Shown: positions 44,065 through 53,717, counted from the first letter of the stretch. The stretch is DNA of 64,000 bases from Chloroflexia bacterium SDU3-3 (GCA_009268125.1 WBOU01000013.1:1-64000); one strand, 5' to 3'. Made by a program: numbers and translations. The notes: a model not told the origin generated them from the letters alone.

Positions 44065-46320
44065 ATGAAGCGAAGCTCATTCATGCGGGCATGCATCCTC
44101 GCCGTGGCGGCGCTGGGGCTAGCCAGCCCCGCCGCGCCCACCGCCGCGCCCACGGCATCCGCCGCCGCACCACCGCTGCTGCGCACCGCAGTGCGGGCCG
44201 CCGACGGCAACGGCTACAGCGCCACCTTCACCTTCCCCGAGGCCGCGCAGGTGACGCTCACCCGCGAGGTGGCCAGCGGCCAGCCGCTCGACTTCACGCG
44301 GCTGGTGCTGCCCGACAGCGCCACCGATAACACCGAGCAGGGCATCGGCACCCCCGAGATGCCCTACTACCGCCGGATCGTGGCCGTGCCCCCTGGAACC
44401 ACCGCGATCTCGGTGACCTACGACACGCCCAAAGTGCGCGACCAGCAGAGCAACGTGCTGCTCTACCCCATCCAGGAGCTGCCGGTGGATGAGGGGCCGG
44501 ACGATTTCAAAGACAAGCCCTTCCAGTACGACGACAAGGCCTACCTCAACCGCGCCTACATCCCCGACAGCGCCAAGCTGGTCACCACCACGCCGCTGGG
44601 CAAGGTGCGCGACCTGCAGCTCTACGCACTCGATATCGCCGTTGGGCAGTATAGCGCCGGGCTAAAAGAGCTGATCCTGTTCAGCGATATCACCGTCAGC
44701 CTCAGCTTTGTGGGCGACAGGAGCTTTGACGGCAAGTTTATCGACAGCGCGGCGCTCAACCCCTTTGAAGATCAGGCCAGCAACACCTACGCCGGGGTGA
44801 TCAACTACGAGGCGGTGGTGCAGAACCCGCGCATCACGGTCTTCCAGCCCCGGATCTGCTTCGGCTCCGAGTTCCTGATCGTCACGCCGCCCGCCCTGCG
44901 CACCGCCGCCGACAGCCTGCGCAGCTGGAAGATCGACAAGGGCATCTCCACTGTGGTGGTGGAGACGGGCAGCGCCAGCGGGCAGGCCGGCACCACCAAA
45001 GAGCAGATCCAGCAGTACATCCGCAACCGCTTCAGCACCTGCGCCATCCGGCTCTCGTATGTGCTGCTGCTGGGCGACGCCGAGCACATCCCGCCGTTCT
45101 ACCGCGGCAGCACCGGCACCGATCTGGACTACAGCCTGATGGACAACGCCGATATCCTGCCCGATCTGGCGCTGGGCCGCATCCCGGTGGACACGCTGGA
45201 GCAGGCCCAGGTGGTGGTCAATAAGATTATCAAGTATGAAAAGAACCCGCCCTTTAACACGGCCTTCTACCGCAACGCCAGCATCGCCTCGTTCTTCCAG
45301 TGCTGCCAGACCGGCGGCGGCGTGGCGGCGGGCACCGACATGCGCTGGTTTATCGAGACATCCGAGCTGGTGCGCAACGCCATGCTGGCCAAGGGCTACA
45401 CGGTGCAGCGCATCTACACCACCAACACCGACTACGCCAGCGCCGCCGTGGCCGACACCACCCCGCGCCGCTACTACAACGGCACCAGCCTGCCCGCCGA
45501 GCTGGCCCCGGCCAGCGGCTTCGCCTGGAACGGCAGCACCACCGACATCGTCAACGCGATCAACGCCGGGCGCTTCCTAGTGCTGCACCGCGACCACGGC
45601 TCCAAAGGCGGCTGGGGAGACCCAGACTTCCACACAGGCGACCTCGACAGCCTAACGAATGGCAACCTCACGCCGGTGGTGTTCAGCGTGAACTGCTCCA
45701 GCGGCTACTTCGACAACGAGACCGACGGCAGCGGCAACACCGGCGTCTATTTTGCCGAGAAGATGCTGCGCATGGAGGGCGGCGCGGTGGGCGTGCTGGG
45801 CGACACCCGCGACAGCCCGACCGTGCAGAACAACACGCTCACTCGCGGCTTCTTCGACGCGATCTGGCCGAGCACGCTGCCATCCTACGGCGGCACCACC
45901 TCGATCAAGCGCCTAGGCGACATCCTGAACTACGCCAAGACCTACATGGTCAGCGAGCACGGCATCGGCAACAGCAATGTGCAGTTCGAGCTGGCCGCGT
46001 GGCATGTCTACGGCGACCCGACCATGGAGATCCGCACCAGCAACCCCTACATCCTCACCCTGCCGATCTCGACGGTCATCAAGCTGAAGGAGACCAGCCG
46101 CTGGGTGGTGAGCTACCCGCAGGATGGCGCGACCATCACCGCCCTGCAGGATGGCCTGCCGATCGGGCGCGCGAAGGTGGTGAACGGCCAGGCCGAGATC
46201 GCCTTCCTCAACAGCCCTGAGGATGGCAAAGAGATCACGCTCTCGGCCAGCGGCGAGGATGCGATCGCCACCCCGCTCTACCAGGGCGACCGCGCCTTCC
46301 TGCCCATCATCACCAACTAG
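44065..46320 (+). CDS. Secreted C25 (gingipain-like) cysteine protease
   Basis: A 751-residue exported protease. The signal peptide spans about 1-35 (ACILAVAALGLASPAAPTAA). A propeptide-like beta domain precedes the C25 catalytic domain at about 270-640, where His511 in LHRDHGSKGG and Cys544 in FSVNCSSGYFDNE form the dyad as in gingipains. A final Ig-like domain (about 670-751) ends the protein. It would act outside the cell in protein breakdown. AGGAGGAG precedes ATG 44065. Ended by a strong hairpin. Confidence 0.88.
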   Translation: MKRSSFMRACILAVAALGLASPAAPTAAPTASAAAPPLLRTAVRAADGNGYSATFTFPEAAQVTLTREVASGQPLDFTRLVLPDSATDNTEQGIGTPEMPYYRRIVAVPPGTTAISVTYDTPKVRDQQSNVLLYPIQELPVDEGPDDFKDKPFQYDDKAYLNRAYIPDSAKLVTTTPLGKVRDLQLYALDIAVGQYSAGLKELILFSDITVSLSFVGDRSFDGKFIDSAALNPFEDQASNTYAGVINYEAVVQNPRITVFQPRICFGSEFLIVTPPALRTAADSLRSWKIDKGISTVVVETGSASGQAGTTKEQIQQYIRNRFSTCAIRLSYVLLLGDAEHIPPFYRGSTGTDLDYSLMDNADILPDLALGRIPVDTLEQAQVVVNKIIKYEKNPPFNTAFYRNASIASFFQCCQTGGGVAAGTDMRWFIETSELVRNAMLAKGYTVQRIYTTNTDYASAAVADTTPRRYYNGTSLPAELAPASGFAWNGSTTDIVNAINAGRFLVLHRDHGSKGGWGDPDFHTGDLDSLTNGNLTPVVFSVNCSSGYFDNETDGSGNTGVYFAEKMLRMEGGAVGVLGDTRDSPTVQNNTLTRGFFDAIWPSTLPSYGGTTSIKRLGDILNYAKTYMVSEHGIGNSNVQFELAAWHVYGDPTMEIRTSNPYILTLPISTVIKLKETSRWVVSYPQDGATITALQDGLPIGRAKVVNGQAEIAFLNSPEDGKEITLSASGEDAIATPLYQGDRAFLPIITN

Positions 46321-46343
46321 CCCCGCACTGGCCCGAGCCAAAC

Positions 46344-46384
46344 GCAGCGGCCCGCCGACCAACATGTGGTTGGCGGGCCGCTGC
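46344..46384 (+). terminator. Rho-independent-like hairpin after the C25 protease gene
   Basis: GCAGCGGCCCGCC and GGCGGGCCGCTGC, 13 bp, with the inner CCAAC/GTTGG pair. The T-run after it is short. Confidence 0.75.
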
Positions 46385-46431
46385 GGCTTCGCCCAACAGG
46401 GCCTATGCGTTCTTGATTCATTGAAGATTCT

Positions 46432-46575
46432 TTCCCACGAAGACGCGAAAGCTCGAAGGAATGGTAAGAAAAACCTTCGCGTCTTCGTGGGAAATATGGT
46501 AAGAAAAACCTTCGCGTCTTCGTGGGAAATAGGGTCTTGTGTTCCTTGGTGTCTTGGAGTCTTGGTGGTAAAACC
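46432..46575. repeat. CCACGAAG repeats with inverted and tandem arrangement
   Basis: TTCCCACGAAGACGCGAA (46432-46449) is inverted against the TTCGCGTCTTCGTGGGAA that follows. A 35-bp unit is tandemly repeated exactly at 46461-46495 and 46496-46530, and a CTTGGTGTCTTGGAGTCTTGG piece ends the cluster. Confidence 0.7.
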
Positions 46576-46617
46576 TGCTGCCGAATAAAAACGCAGCGGC
46601 CCTGCCCAATCTACCAC

Positions 46618-46646
46618 TTGACGGGCAAGGTACCGAACGGTATACT
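46618..46646 (+). promoter_or_regulatory. Strong sigma-70-type promoter of the GH13 gene
   Basis: TTGACG (46618-46623), 17-bp spacer, TATACT (46641-46646). The transcript would start near 46653, leaving a leader of about 200 nt before the GTG/ATG start. CATGCCATGGCATG in that leader is a perfect 14-nt palindrome. Confidence 0.65.
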
Positions 46647-46852
46647 AGGCATAGCACATCGCATCGTACGAGTTCCACGCACATAGACAACGTGCGCCCA
46701 CCCAAGGCAGCCCGCAGCATGCCATGGCATGTCCTGCTCTGTCTCGCCCAAGCAAGCCTCGCACGCTGATCCATGGCACAAGATGTGAAGTATGCCAAGA
46801 AGAGCGCGGCAATGGAGCCGCCTGAGAATCGTCGCCTACCGTCAGAGAGGCT

Positions 46853-49800
46853 GTGAGGGTGCTTATGTTGATGAACGACGAGGCTATACTGCGCGAGTTC
46901 CACGTCTCCCGCACCGCGCGCGACCGCTACAAATTTGACCAGACCTTCTACGCCACCAACGGCGAGGTCATTTTCGCCAACCTGCGTGCCGCACGCATCT
47001 TCGCGCAGCGCATGAACCAGCAGCGCAACCTGGCCAAGAACCCCGAGCAGGCCGTGCGCGCAGGGCAACTGAACGCCCTGGGCCTCATCCACGAGATCTC
47101 GCACCACATCGTGCGCTGGTATCGCACCACCAAAAACCCCAACCTGCTGAGCAACCTGCTGCAGGGGCTCAACGCCAGCCTGGGGGTCGAAGCGGTGGAG
47201 AAGACCTTACATCACTTTGCGGATGAGTTCCCCCCGCTGGCGGTCTACCGCAGCGAGCAGACGGTGGCCCAGTATGTGTCTGGTGATACCGGCGGCACCC
47301 CCAACAAAGAGTTGCTGCTCGAAGAGCTGCTGCTGCTGTGGATGTCGAACATCAACCCGGCCTTCGCACCCTTCAAAGAGCTGTTCTCGGATGGCAACCT
47401 GGCGCAGAAGACCGCCTACCTGCAGATCGCGGCGTTCTTCCCCACCTTCTTCGAGAGCCAGCCGCGCGTCACGCTCGACGACGGCGTGGGCGTCGAGGGC
47501 ATCATGGCAGCGGCCAGCGCCCGCGACCGTGGCGTGACGCTGCTGGATGTGCTGCTGGCCCCCATGCGCGCCCACCCCGACTCGCTGGAGGCCCAACTGA
47601 ACTTCATCCGCGCCCGCTGGGGCTCGGTGATCGGCGAGTACCTCTTCCGACTGCTGGGCAGCCTAGACATGATCCACGAGGAGGAGAAGCCGGTGTTCGG
47701 CGGCGGCTTCGGGCCGCCCCAGGTGCTGATCGACGACTTCTCGCACACCGGCGAGGATGTGGAGAACTTCACCCAGGACCGCGAGTGGATGCCGCGCCTG
47801 GTGATGATCGCCAAAAACGCCTACGTGTGGCTCGACCAGCTGAGCAAGAAGTACGACCGCCCCATCCGCACCCTGGCCGATATCCCCGACGAGGAGCTGG
47901 ACACCTACGCGCGCTGGGGCATCACCGGCCTGTGGCTGATCGGCCTGTGGGAGCGCAGCGAGGCCTCGCGCCGCATCAAGCAGATCATGGGCAACAGCGA
48001 CGCGGTGGCCTCGGCCTACTCGCTCTACGACTACCAGATCGCCCAGGCGCTAGGCGGCGAGGAGGCCTGCCAGAACCTGCGGCACCGCGCATGGCAGCGC
48101 GGCATCCGCCTGGCATCGGACATGGTGCCTAACCACGTGGGCATCGACGGGCGCTGGGTGGTGGAGCACCCCGACTACTTCGTGCAGACCGACTACCCGC
48201 CCTTTCCCTCGTACACCTTCAGCGGCCCGAACCTCTCGAACGATGGCCGCGTGGGCATCTACCTCGAAGACCACTACTACACCAAGAACGACGCCAGCGT
48301 GGTGTTCAAGCGCGTGGACCACCACTCCGGCCACACCACCTACATCTACCACGGCAACGACGGCACATCCATGCCCTGGAACGACACCGCCCAGCTCAAC
48401 TACCTGAACCCGGCGGTGCGCGAGGCCGTGATCCAGACCATTCTGCACGTGGCGCGGCAGTTCCCGATCATCCGCTTCGATGCGGCCATGACCCTGGCCA
48501 AAAAGCACTACGAGCGGCTGTGGTTCCCCGAGCCGGGCAGCGGCGGCGATATCGCCTCGCGCGCCGACTTCGCCATCACCAAGGCCGAGTTCGACCGCCT
48601 GATGCCGCAGGAGTTCTGGCGCGAGGTGGTGGACCGTGCCGCCGTAGAGGCCCCCGACACCCTGCTGCTGGCCGAGGCCTTCTGGCTGATGGAGAGCTAC
48701 TTCGTGCGCACGCTGGGCATGCACCGCGTCTACAACTCGGCCTTCATGCACCTGCTGCGCGACGAGGACAACGCCAAGTACCGCACGCTGATGAAGAACA
48801 CGCTTGAGTTCGACCCCGAGATCCTCAAGCGCTATGTCAACTTCATGAACAACCCCGACGAGAAGACCGCCGTCGAGCAGTTTGGCAAGGGCGATAAGTA
48901 CTTCGGCATCCTCACGCTGATGATCACGCTGCCGGGACTGCCGATGTTCGGCCACGGCCAGATCGAGGGCTTCGGCGAGAAGTACGGCATGGAGTACCAG
49001 CGCGCCTACTGGGAGGAGCAGGTTGACCAGGATCTGGTCGCCCGCCACGAGCGCGAGATCTTCCCGCTGATGCACAAGCGCTACCTGTTCGCCGACGTGT
49101 CCGACTTCCTGCTGTACGACTTCTACAGCACCGACGGCCACGTGAACGAGAACGTCTACGCCTTCTCCAACCGCCACGGCGACGAGCGCGGCCTAGTGAT
49201 CTACCACAACGCCTACGCCAGCGCGCGCGGCTGGGTGCGCACCTCGGCGGCCTACATGGCCCGCCAGGGCAGCGACCGCAGCCTGACCCAGAAGAGCGTG
49301 GGCCAAGGGCTGGGCCTGGTGGGCAGCGACGACCACTTTGTGATCTTCCGCGACCATGTGGTGGGGCTAGAGTACATCCGCCCCAGCCGAGGCATCGTCG
49401 AGCAGGGCCTCTACGTGGAGCTAGAGGCCTACAAGTGCCACGTGTTCCTCGACTTCCGCGAGGTACTGGACGACCAGAACCACACCTACCGCGAGCTGAA
49501 CAGCCTGCTGAACGGACGCGGCGTGCCCAGCATCAACGAGGCCATCCAGGAGATCTACCTGCGCCCGGTGCACGCCCCGCTGCGCGAGCTGCTGAACGCC
49601 GAGCTGTTCGGCGAGCTGGCCGCCCTGCTGCAGGATGAGCAGGCTGAGGAGGCTGCCGACGCCGAGTGGGTCGACCAGGTGGAGGAGCTTGAGGTATCGT
49701 CGGCCAGCTTCGCCGATGAGGTGGACGAGGAGCTGGAACAGGCCACCGACCTGCGCGAGGGCGCGCTGCTGGATGGCGAGAGCGAGATCGCGCTCTGGCC

Positions 49801-50425
49801 CACGATCGAGCGGCGCACGCTGGCGCTGGGCCAGGCGATCTGCCGCTTCACCGGCGCGGCGGGCGACCCGCAGGATGTGGCCGACGCTGTGCTCGCCACG
49901 CTGGAGGAGATCGTGCGGCAGCGCGAGGTGGTGGCCAGCGCGGTCGCCCCCGCCGACATGCCGGTGCTGTGGTCGTGGCTGTTCCTGCACGCCCTGGGCA
50001 AGCTGGACACGCCCGAGGCCGACGGCGAGCAGAGCCTGGGCATGTTCGACGACCTGATGCTGGGCATGGTGCTGCGCAACCTGTTCGCCCAGCTGGGGGC
50101 CAGCGAGCAGACCGCCTCGCGGCAGGCCCTGCTGGTCAAGCGGCTGGTCGCCGAGCAGGTCTGGTTTGCGCAGGTCGCCGACGCGCCCGCGCTGCTGGAG
50201 CACCTGTTCGCCGAGCCAGACACCCACCAGCTGCTGCAGATCAACCGCTACAACGGCGTGCTGTGGTTCAGCAAGGAGTGCCTGGACGAACTGCTGGGCT
50301 GGCTGGGGCTGCTGGCCGACCTAGGCGGGGCCAGCGATGCCCACGCCGCCCTGGATGAGCTGGCCGAGAGCGCCGACGCCAGCGGCTACCAGGTCGAGAA
50401 GCTGCTGGCGGTGGCCAGCGCCTAG
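46853..50425 (+). CDS. Very large GH13 (alpha-amylase superfamily) protein
   Basis: A 1190-residue cytoplasmic protein without signal peptide. Residues 1-330 are a helical domain with no named family. The TIM barrel spans about 330-750 with region I ASDMVPNHVG (Asp423), region II nucleophile Asp543 in IIRFDAAM and acid-base Glu608 in LLLAEAFW. In region IV the usual NHD reads NPD (Asp669, Pro668), an unusual change at the substrate-contacting histidine. The C-terminal 300 residues are helical and acidic. Alpha-glucan or oligosaccharide cleavage or transfer is likely. GTG 46853 or ATG 46865 (better spaced after GAGGG) starts it. It has a long leader and its own promoter. Confidence 0.85.
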   Translation: MRVLMLMNDEAILREFHVSRTARDRYKFDQTFYATNGEVIFANLRAARIFAQRMNQQRNLAKNPEQAVRAGQLNALGLIHEISHHIVRWYRTTKNPNLLSNLLQGLNASLGVEAVEKTLHHFADEFPPLAVYRSEQTVAQYVSGDTGGTPNKELLLEELLLLWMSNINPAFAPFKELFSDGNLAQKTAYLQIAAFFPTFFESQPRVTLDDGVGVEGIMAAASARDRGVTLLDVLLAPMRAHPDSLEAQLNFIRARWGSVIGEYLFRLLGSLDMIHEEEKPVFGGGFGPPQVLIDDFSHTGEDVENFTQDREWMPRLVMIAKNAYVWLDQLSKKYDRPIRTLADIPDEELDTYARWGITGLWLIGLWERSEASRRIKQIMGNSDAVASAYSLYDYQIAQALGGEEACQNLRHRAWQRGIRLASDMVPNHVGIDGRWVVEHPDYFVQTDYPPFPSYTFSGPNLSNDGRVGIYLEDHYYTKNDASVVFKRVDHHSGHTTYIYHGNDGTSMPWNDTAQLNYLNPAVREAVIQTILHVARQFPIIRFDAAMTLAKKHYERLWFPEPGSGGDIASRADFAITKAEFDRLMPQEFWREVVDRAAVEAPDTLLLAEAFWLMESYFVRTLGMHRVYNSAFMHLLRDEDNAKYRTLMKNTLEFDPEILKRYVNFMNNPDEKTAVEQFGKGDKYFGILTLMITLPGLPMFGHGQIEGFGEKYGMEYQRAYWEEQVDQDLVARHEREIFPLMHKRYLFADVSDFLLYDFYSTDGHVNENVYAFSNRHGDERGLVIYHNAYASARGWVRTSAAYMARQGSDRSLTQKSVGQGLGLVGSDDHFVIFRDHVVGLEYIRPSRGIVEQGLYVELEAYKCHVFLDFREVLDDQNHTYRELNSLLNGRGVPSINEAIQEIYLRPVHAPLRELLNAELFGELAALLQDEQAEEAADAEWVDQVEELEVSSASFADEVDEELEQATDLREGALLDGESEIALWPTIERRTLALGQAICRFTGAAGDPQDVADAVLATLEEIVRQREVVASAVAPADMPVLWSWLFLHALGKLDTPEADGEQSLGMFDDLMLGMVLRNLFAQLGASEQTASRQALLVKRLVAEQVWFAQVADAPALLEHLFAEPDTHQLLQINRYNGVLWFSKECLDELLGWLGLLADLGGASDAHAALDELAESADASGYQVEKLLAVASA

Positions 50426-50438
50426 CCACATCGGCCAA

Positions 50439-50478
50439 GCCGCCTCCCCGCCACCCAGGCGAGGAGGCGGCTTTCTGT
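50439..50478 (+). terminator. Rho-independent terminator after the GH13 gene
   Basis: GCCGCCTCC pairs with GGAGGCGGC and the stem is followed by TTTCTGTTT. Confidence 0.8.
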
Positions 50479-50590
50479 TTGAAGAAATCGCTACTACCGC
50501 ATATACGGAACACCTGTTCCAAAATCTTCCACCAGATGCTACAATAGGCGCAGCGGGTCTCGATTGAACGCAGGCATAGGGCGAGGCGCA

Positions 50591-53500
50591 GTGCAGCACA
50601 TTCTTGACACCATCCAGGCAATTGCACGGCAGCGGGGGCGCAGCGAGGCTGGCCCGCTGCTGAAGATTCGCGACATCGAGCAGCACGAGGGCGAGCGGGT
50701 TAGCCACATCCCCATCGACCAGGAGCTAGCCCAGGCCTGGCAGGCCCTGCTCGGCGAGCCGTTCCGGCCCCACCAGGCCCAGGCCATCACCAGCCTGCGG
50801 CGAGGCGAGCCGGTGGCGCTGCTGGCCAGCAACCCGCGGGTCATCCTCACCACCTACCTGCTGCTCTACGCCATGCTGGGCCAGCGCAACGCCGCCGGCG
50901 TGCTGATCGCGCCCAGCGCCCAGGCCGCCCAGACGGTGCATGCCCAGATCACCCAGCTCAACGAGCGCCTGCCCGCCACCTACCGCCTGACGGCGCACCT
51001 GACCGAGCCAAGCCAGCGGCCCAACCCCTACGCCAGCCTGCTGATCACCACGCCCGACGGCTGGCACAACCGCCTGCTGCGCCACCATGACCGCGCGTGG
51101 TCGCTGCTGTGGCCCAAGGTGCAGATGCTGGCCCTGCTCGACATCCACCGCTACCACGGCGTGGCCGGGTCGCACGTGGCCGATCTGATGCTGCGCACCC
51201 AGCGCGTGGCCGCCGCCCACGGCAGCGTCATCCCCCATCTGATCGCCACCGGATGGGAGCTAGACGAGCCGCTGCCCGCGCTGGAGGCGATCTACAACGC
51301 GCCCTGGAAGGTGCTGTCGGGCAACGACCTGCCGTCCGACGCCACCAAACTGGCGGTCTGGCGCGGCAGCGCCGATCGGCTGCGCGAGGCGGCAGATCTG
51401 GCCACGGCCATCCAGAAGCAGGGCTGCCGCGTCCACATCCTCTGCCAGCCGATCGAGCAGCTGATCCTGACCCCGATGCTGGGCAAATCCGACGAGATCA
51501 GCTTCGGCCCCGAGCCGCAGACCGGCCACGTGGTGATCTGCGCGGGCTACCCCAGCGCGCAGTCGGCGCTGCAGCAGCTGCTGCGCTCGGGCTACCAGCT
51601 GGTCATCCTGGTGCTGGGCGACGCGCCCTACGAGCAGATGCTCTCGCGCCACGACGAGCTGGCGCTCAACCCCGCCGCCAGCACATGGCCGCCCTCGCCG
51701 ATCAACACCTACGTGACCGCACAGAACATCCTATGCGCCGCCGCCGAGATCCCCCTGACCGAGGCCGAGGTGCACGCCATCGGGATCGGCGACATCGTCG
51801 AGCGCCTGGCCAGCAGCGGCCAGCTGATCGACCTGCCCGATATCGAGGTGGCCTGGCGGCCCGGCCCCCAGGCCGACGACCCCTACCAGGAGCACAGCCT
51901 GATCTCGGCCAGCGGCGGCGCGACCCTGGCCTACCCCGAGAAGGGCGCAAAGGCCGCCACGCCCACCCCGCTCGACCCCAGCGGGCTGGAGCGCTGGTAC
52001 CCGCTCAACGCCGCGCTGCCGCCCACGCGCGGCGGCCTGCGTGTGGTGGCCCACGACGTGGACCAGTCCACCATCGGCCTGCGGATCGACACCGGCGGGC
52101 GGCGCACCATGCCGCTGCGGCGCTGCACCGTCACCCCGCGCGACGAGCGCGACCAGCGCCCGCTGTTCCTCTCCAACAACATCGGCATCGGCCGCGCGGT
52201 GGTGGAAGAGGAGATCTACGGCATGCGCGAGATCTCCACACAAGGCTCGCCCGCCGAGCCAGCGCTACGCCCGTCGCTCAGCACGCGCTGGATCGCGCCC
52301 TGCTGCTGGATCGATCTGCCCACTACACCCCCGGCCAGCGGCCAGCTGATCGGCTGGAGCCTAGCCGCCGCCGTGGAGTATCGCACGGTCTGCGCCATGC
52401 AGGATGTGGTGCCCTGCTATGTGCCCGAGAAGAAGCGGCTATACTTCGTCGAGTCGCAGCCCGGCGGCAATGGTCTGGCCAGCTGGATCTACGCCAACGT
52501 CGAGGATCTGCTGCCGCTGGCCTACGATATCGCGCTCTCGTGCCGCCACGACCCGCTGCTGGAGCCGGTGGCCCGCGCCGACATGGACTGGCTGCTGCCG
52601 CTGCTGGGCAAGCGCGACCCGGCGGCAAAGAAGAGCGGCGAGAAGCTCATCCTGGTGCCCGCGCCCGAGCCAGCGCCGCAGCTCATCCCCGCCCGCCCCG
52701 AGCCGCTGCAGCTGCTGCGCCCCGCGCCGCAGCCTGCGCCGCAGCCCGCCAAGCCCGCGCCACAGCCCGTGCGCCCCGCGCCACAGCCTGCCAAGCCCGC
52801 ACCCCAGGCTGCGCCGCCCACGCCGCAGCCCGCCAAACCCGCACCCCAGCCCGTGCGCCAGACGGTGCCTGCGCCACAGCCAGCCAAGCCTGTGTCTCCC
52901 ACGCCGCAGCCGGTACGCCAGGCCGCACCGCCGCCTGCGCAGCCCACAACACAGTCTGCACCGCCGCCCATGCGCCCCGCGCCGCAGCCAGTGCCGCAGC
53001 CTACCAAGCCTGCGCCGCCGGAGCCAGCCACGCCCGCTGCCCAGCCAAGCAGGCCCGCACCGCAGCCAGAGCCAGCGCGCAAGCTCAGCCGCAAGGAGCG
53101 CAAGGAACAGGAACGGAAGGAGCACGAGCGCAGAGAGCAGGAGCGCAAGGAACAAGAGCGCAAGGAGCAGGAGCGCAAGCAGGCACTTGAGGCCCAGCGC
53201 GCCCAGCGCCAGGCCGAGCCAACCAGGCAGGCGCCGCCACCACGCCAGCCCGAGCCAACTAGGCAGACGCCGCCACCACGCCAGCCCGAACCAACCAGGC
53301 AGGCCCCACCAGCGCCACGCCAGCCCGAGCCGCAGCCCGCGCTGCCCGACGCCAACGCCCTGATCGAGCGGCTGCGCCGCCAGCGCGAGCAGCGCGAGTC
53401 GCAGCGCGCCCAGGCCGAGCCGCCGCGCCCCGCCAGCAGCGCGCCCGCCGTGCTGCGCTTCAGCGTGGGCGATGTGGTGATGTGCCTGCCCTACGGCCAG

Positions 53501-53650
53501 GGCACCGTGCGCGCCAGCGGCATCGACGACGGGCGCGAGATCCTGCGCGTCTCCTTCCCCGAGCACGGCGAGCTGACCATCGACCCCGCCGTGAGCATGG
53601 TGCGCACCATCCAGGCCGCCGATGCGGCGGAGGATGATGACCTGCTGTAG
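50591..53650 (+). CDS. MrfA/Hrq1-like pseudo-helicase with Pro-rich linker and tudor-like tail
   Basis: About 1019 residues from GTG 50591 (GCGAGG site; a TTG at 50564 would add nine). The first 650 residues follow the MrfA/Hrq1 layout: RPHQAQAITSLRRGEPVAL, then IHRYHGVAGSHVADLMLR (like HTYRGVFGSH in active enzymes), VVICAGYPSAQSALQQL and VILVLGDAPYEQMLSRH, then a DUF1998-like region (YFVESQPGGNGLASW). The Walker A site reads ASNPRVILT, motif II reads LLDIH, motif VI reads QQLLRSGYQ, and the zinc-cysteines are lost, so ATPase activity is not expected. A Pro/Gln/Ala linker, a Lys/Glu-rich helix (about 53075-53190) and a tudor/SH3-like C-terminus (FSVGDVVMCLPYGQGTV) follow. Confidence 0.7.
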   Translation: MQHILDTIQAIARQRGRSEAGPLLKIRDIEQHEGERVSHIPIDQELAQAWQALLGEPFRPHQAQAITSLRRGEPVALLASNPRVILTTYLLLYAMLGQRNAAGVLIAPSAQAAQTVHAQITQLNERLPATYRLTAHLTEPSQRPNPYASLLITTPDGWHNRLLRHHDRAWSLLWPKVQMLALLDIHRYHGVAGSHVADLMLRTQRVAAAHGSVIPHLIATGWELDEPLPALEAIYNAPWKVLSGNDLPSDATKLAVWRGSADRLREAADLATAIQKQGCRVHILCQPIEQLILTPMLGKSDEISFGPEPQTGHVVICAGYPSAQSALQQLLRSGYQLVILVLGDAPYEQMLSRHDELALNPAASTWPPSPINTYVTAQNILCAAAEIPLTEAEVHAIGIGDIVERLASSGQLIDLPDIEVAWRPGPQADDPYQEHSLISASGGATLAYPEKGAKAATPTPLDPSGLERWYPLNAALPPTRGGLRVVAHDVDQSTIGLRIDTGGRRTMPLRRCTVTPRDERDQRPLFLSNNIGIGRAVVEEEIYGMREISTQGSPAEPALRPSLSTRWIAPCCWIDLPTTPPASGQLIGWSLAAAVEYRTVCAMQDVVPCYVPEKKRLYFVESQPGGNGLASWIYANVEDLLPLAYDIALSCRHDPLLEPVARADMDWLLPLLGKRDPAAKKSGEKLILVPAPEPAPQLIPARPEPLQLLRPAPQPAPQPAKPAPQPVRPAPQPAKPAPQAAPPTPQPAKPAPQPVRQTVPAPQPAKPVSPTPQPVRQAAPPPAQPTTQSAPPPMRPAPQPVPQPTKPAPPEPATPAAQPSRPAPQPEPARKLSRKERKEQERKEHERREQERKEQERKEQERKQALEAQRAQRQAEPTRQAPPPRQPEPTRQTPPPRQPEPTRQAPPAPRQPEPQPALPDANALIERLRRQREQRESQRAQAEPPRPASSAPAVLRFSVGDVVMCLPYGQGTVRASGIDDGREILRVSFPEHGELTIDPAVSMVRTIQAADAAEDDDLL

Positions 53651-53678
53651 GGTTGGTGAGCCGCTGGCACAGCAAAAG

Positions 53679-53717
53679 AAACGAGGTCCGTGCGATTGTG
53701 CGCACAGACCTCGTTTT
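53679..53717. terminator. Bidirectional terminator between convergent genes
   Basis: AAACGAGGTCCGTGCG and TGCGCACAGACCTCGTTT pair, with A-rich and T-rich flanks, so it can serve the helicase-like gene (plus) and the acyltransferase gene (minus). Confidence 0.75.

Noticed and set aside
48050-49177. 375-codon frame antisense to the GH13 gene
   Set aside because: Shadow of a gene with intact catalytic residues.
51097-53190. 697-codon plus-strand frame within the pseudo-helicase
   Set aside because: Arg/Ala/Pro-rich composition. The main frame shows helicase family segments.
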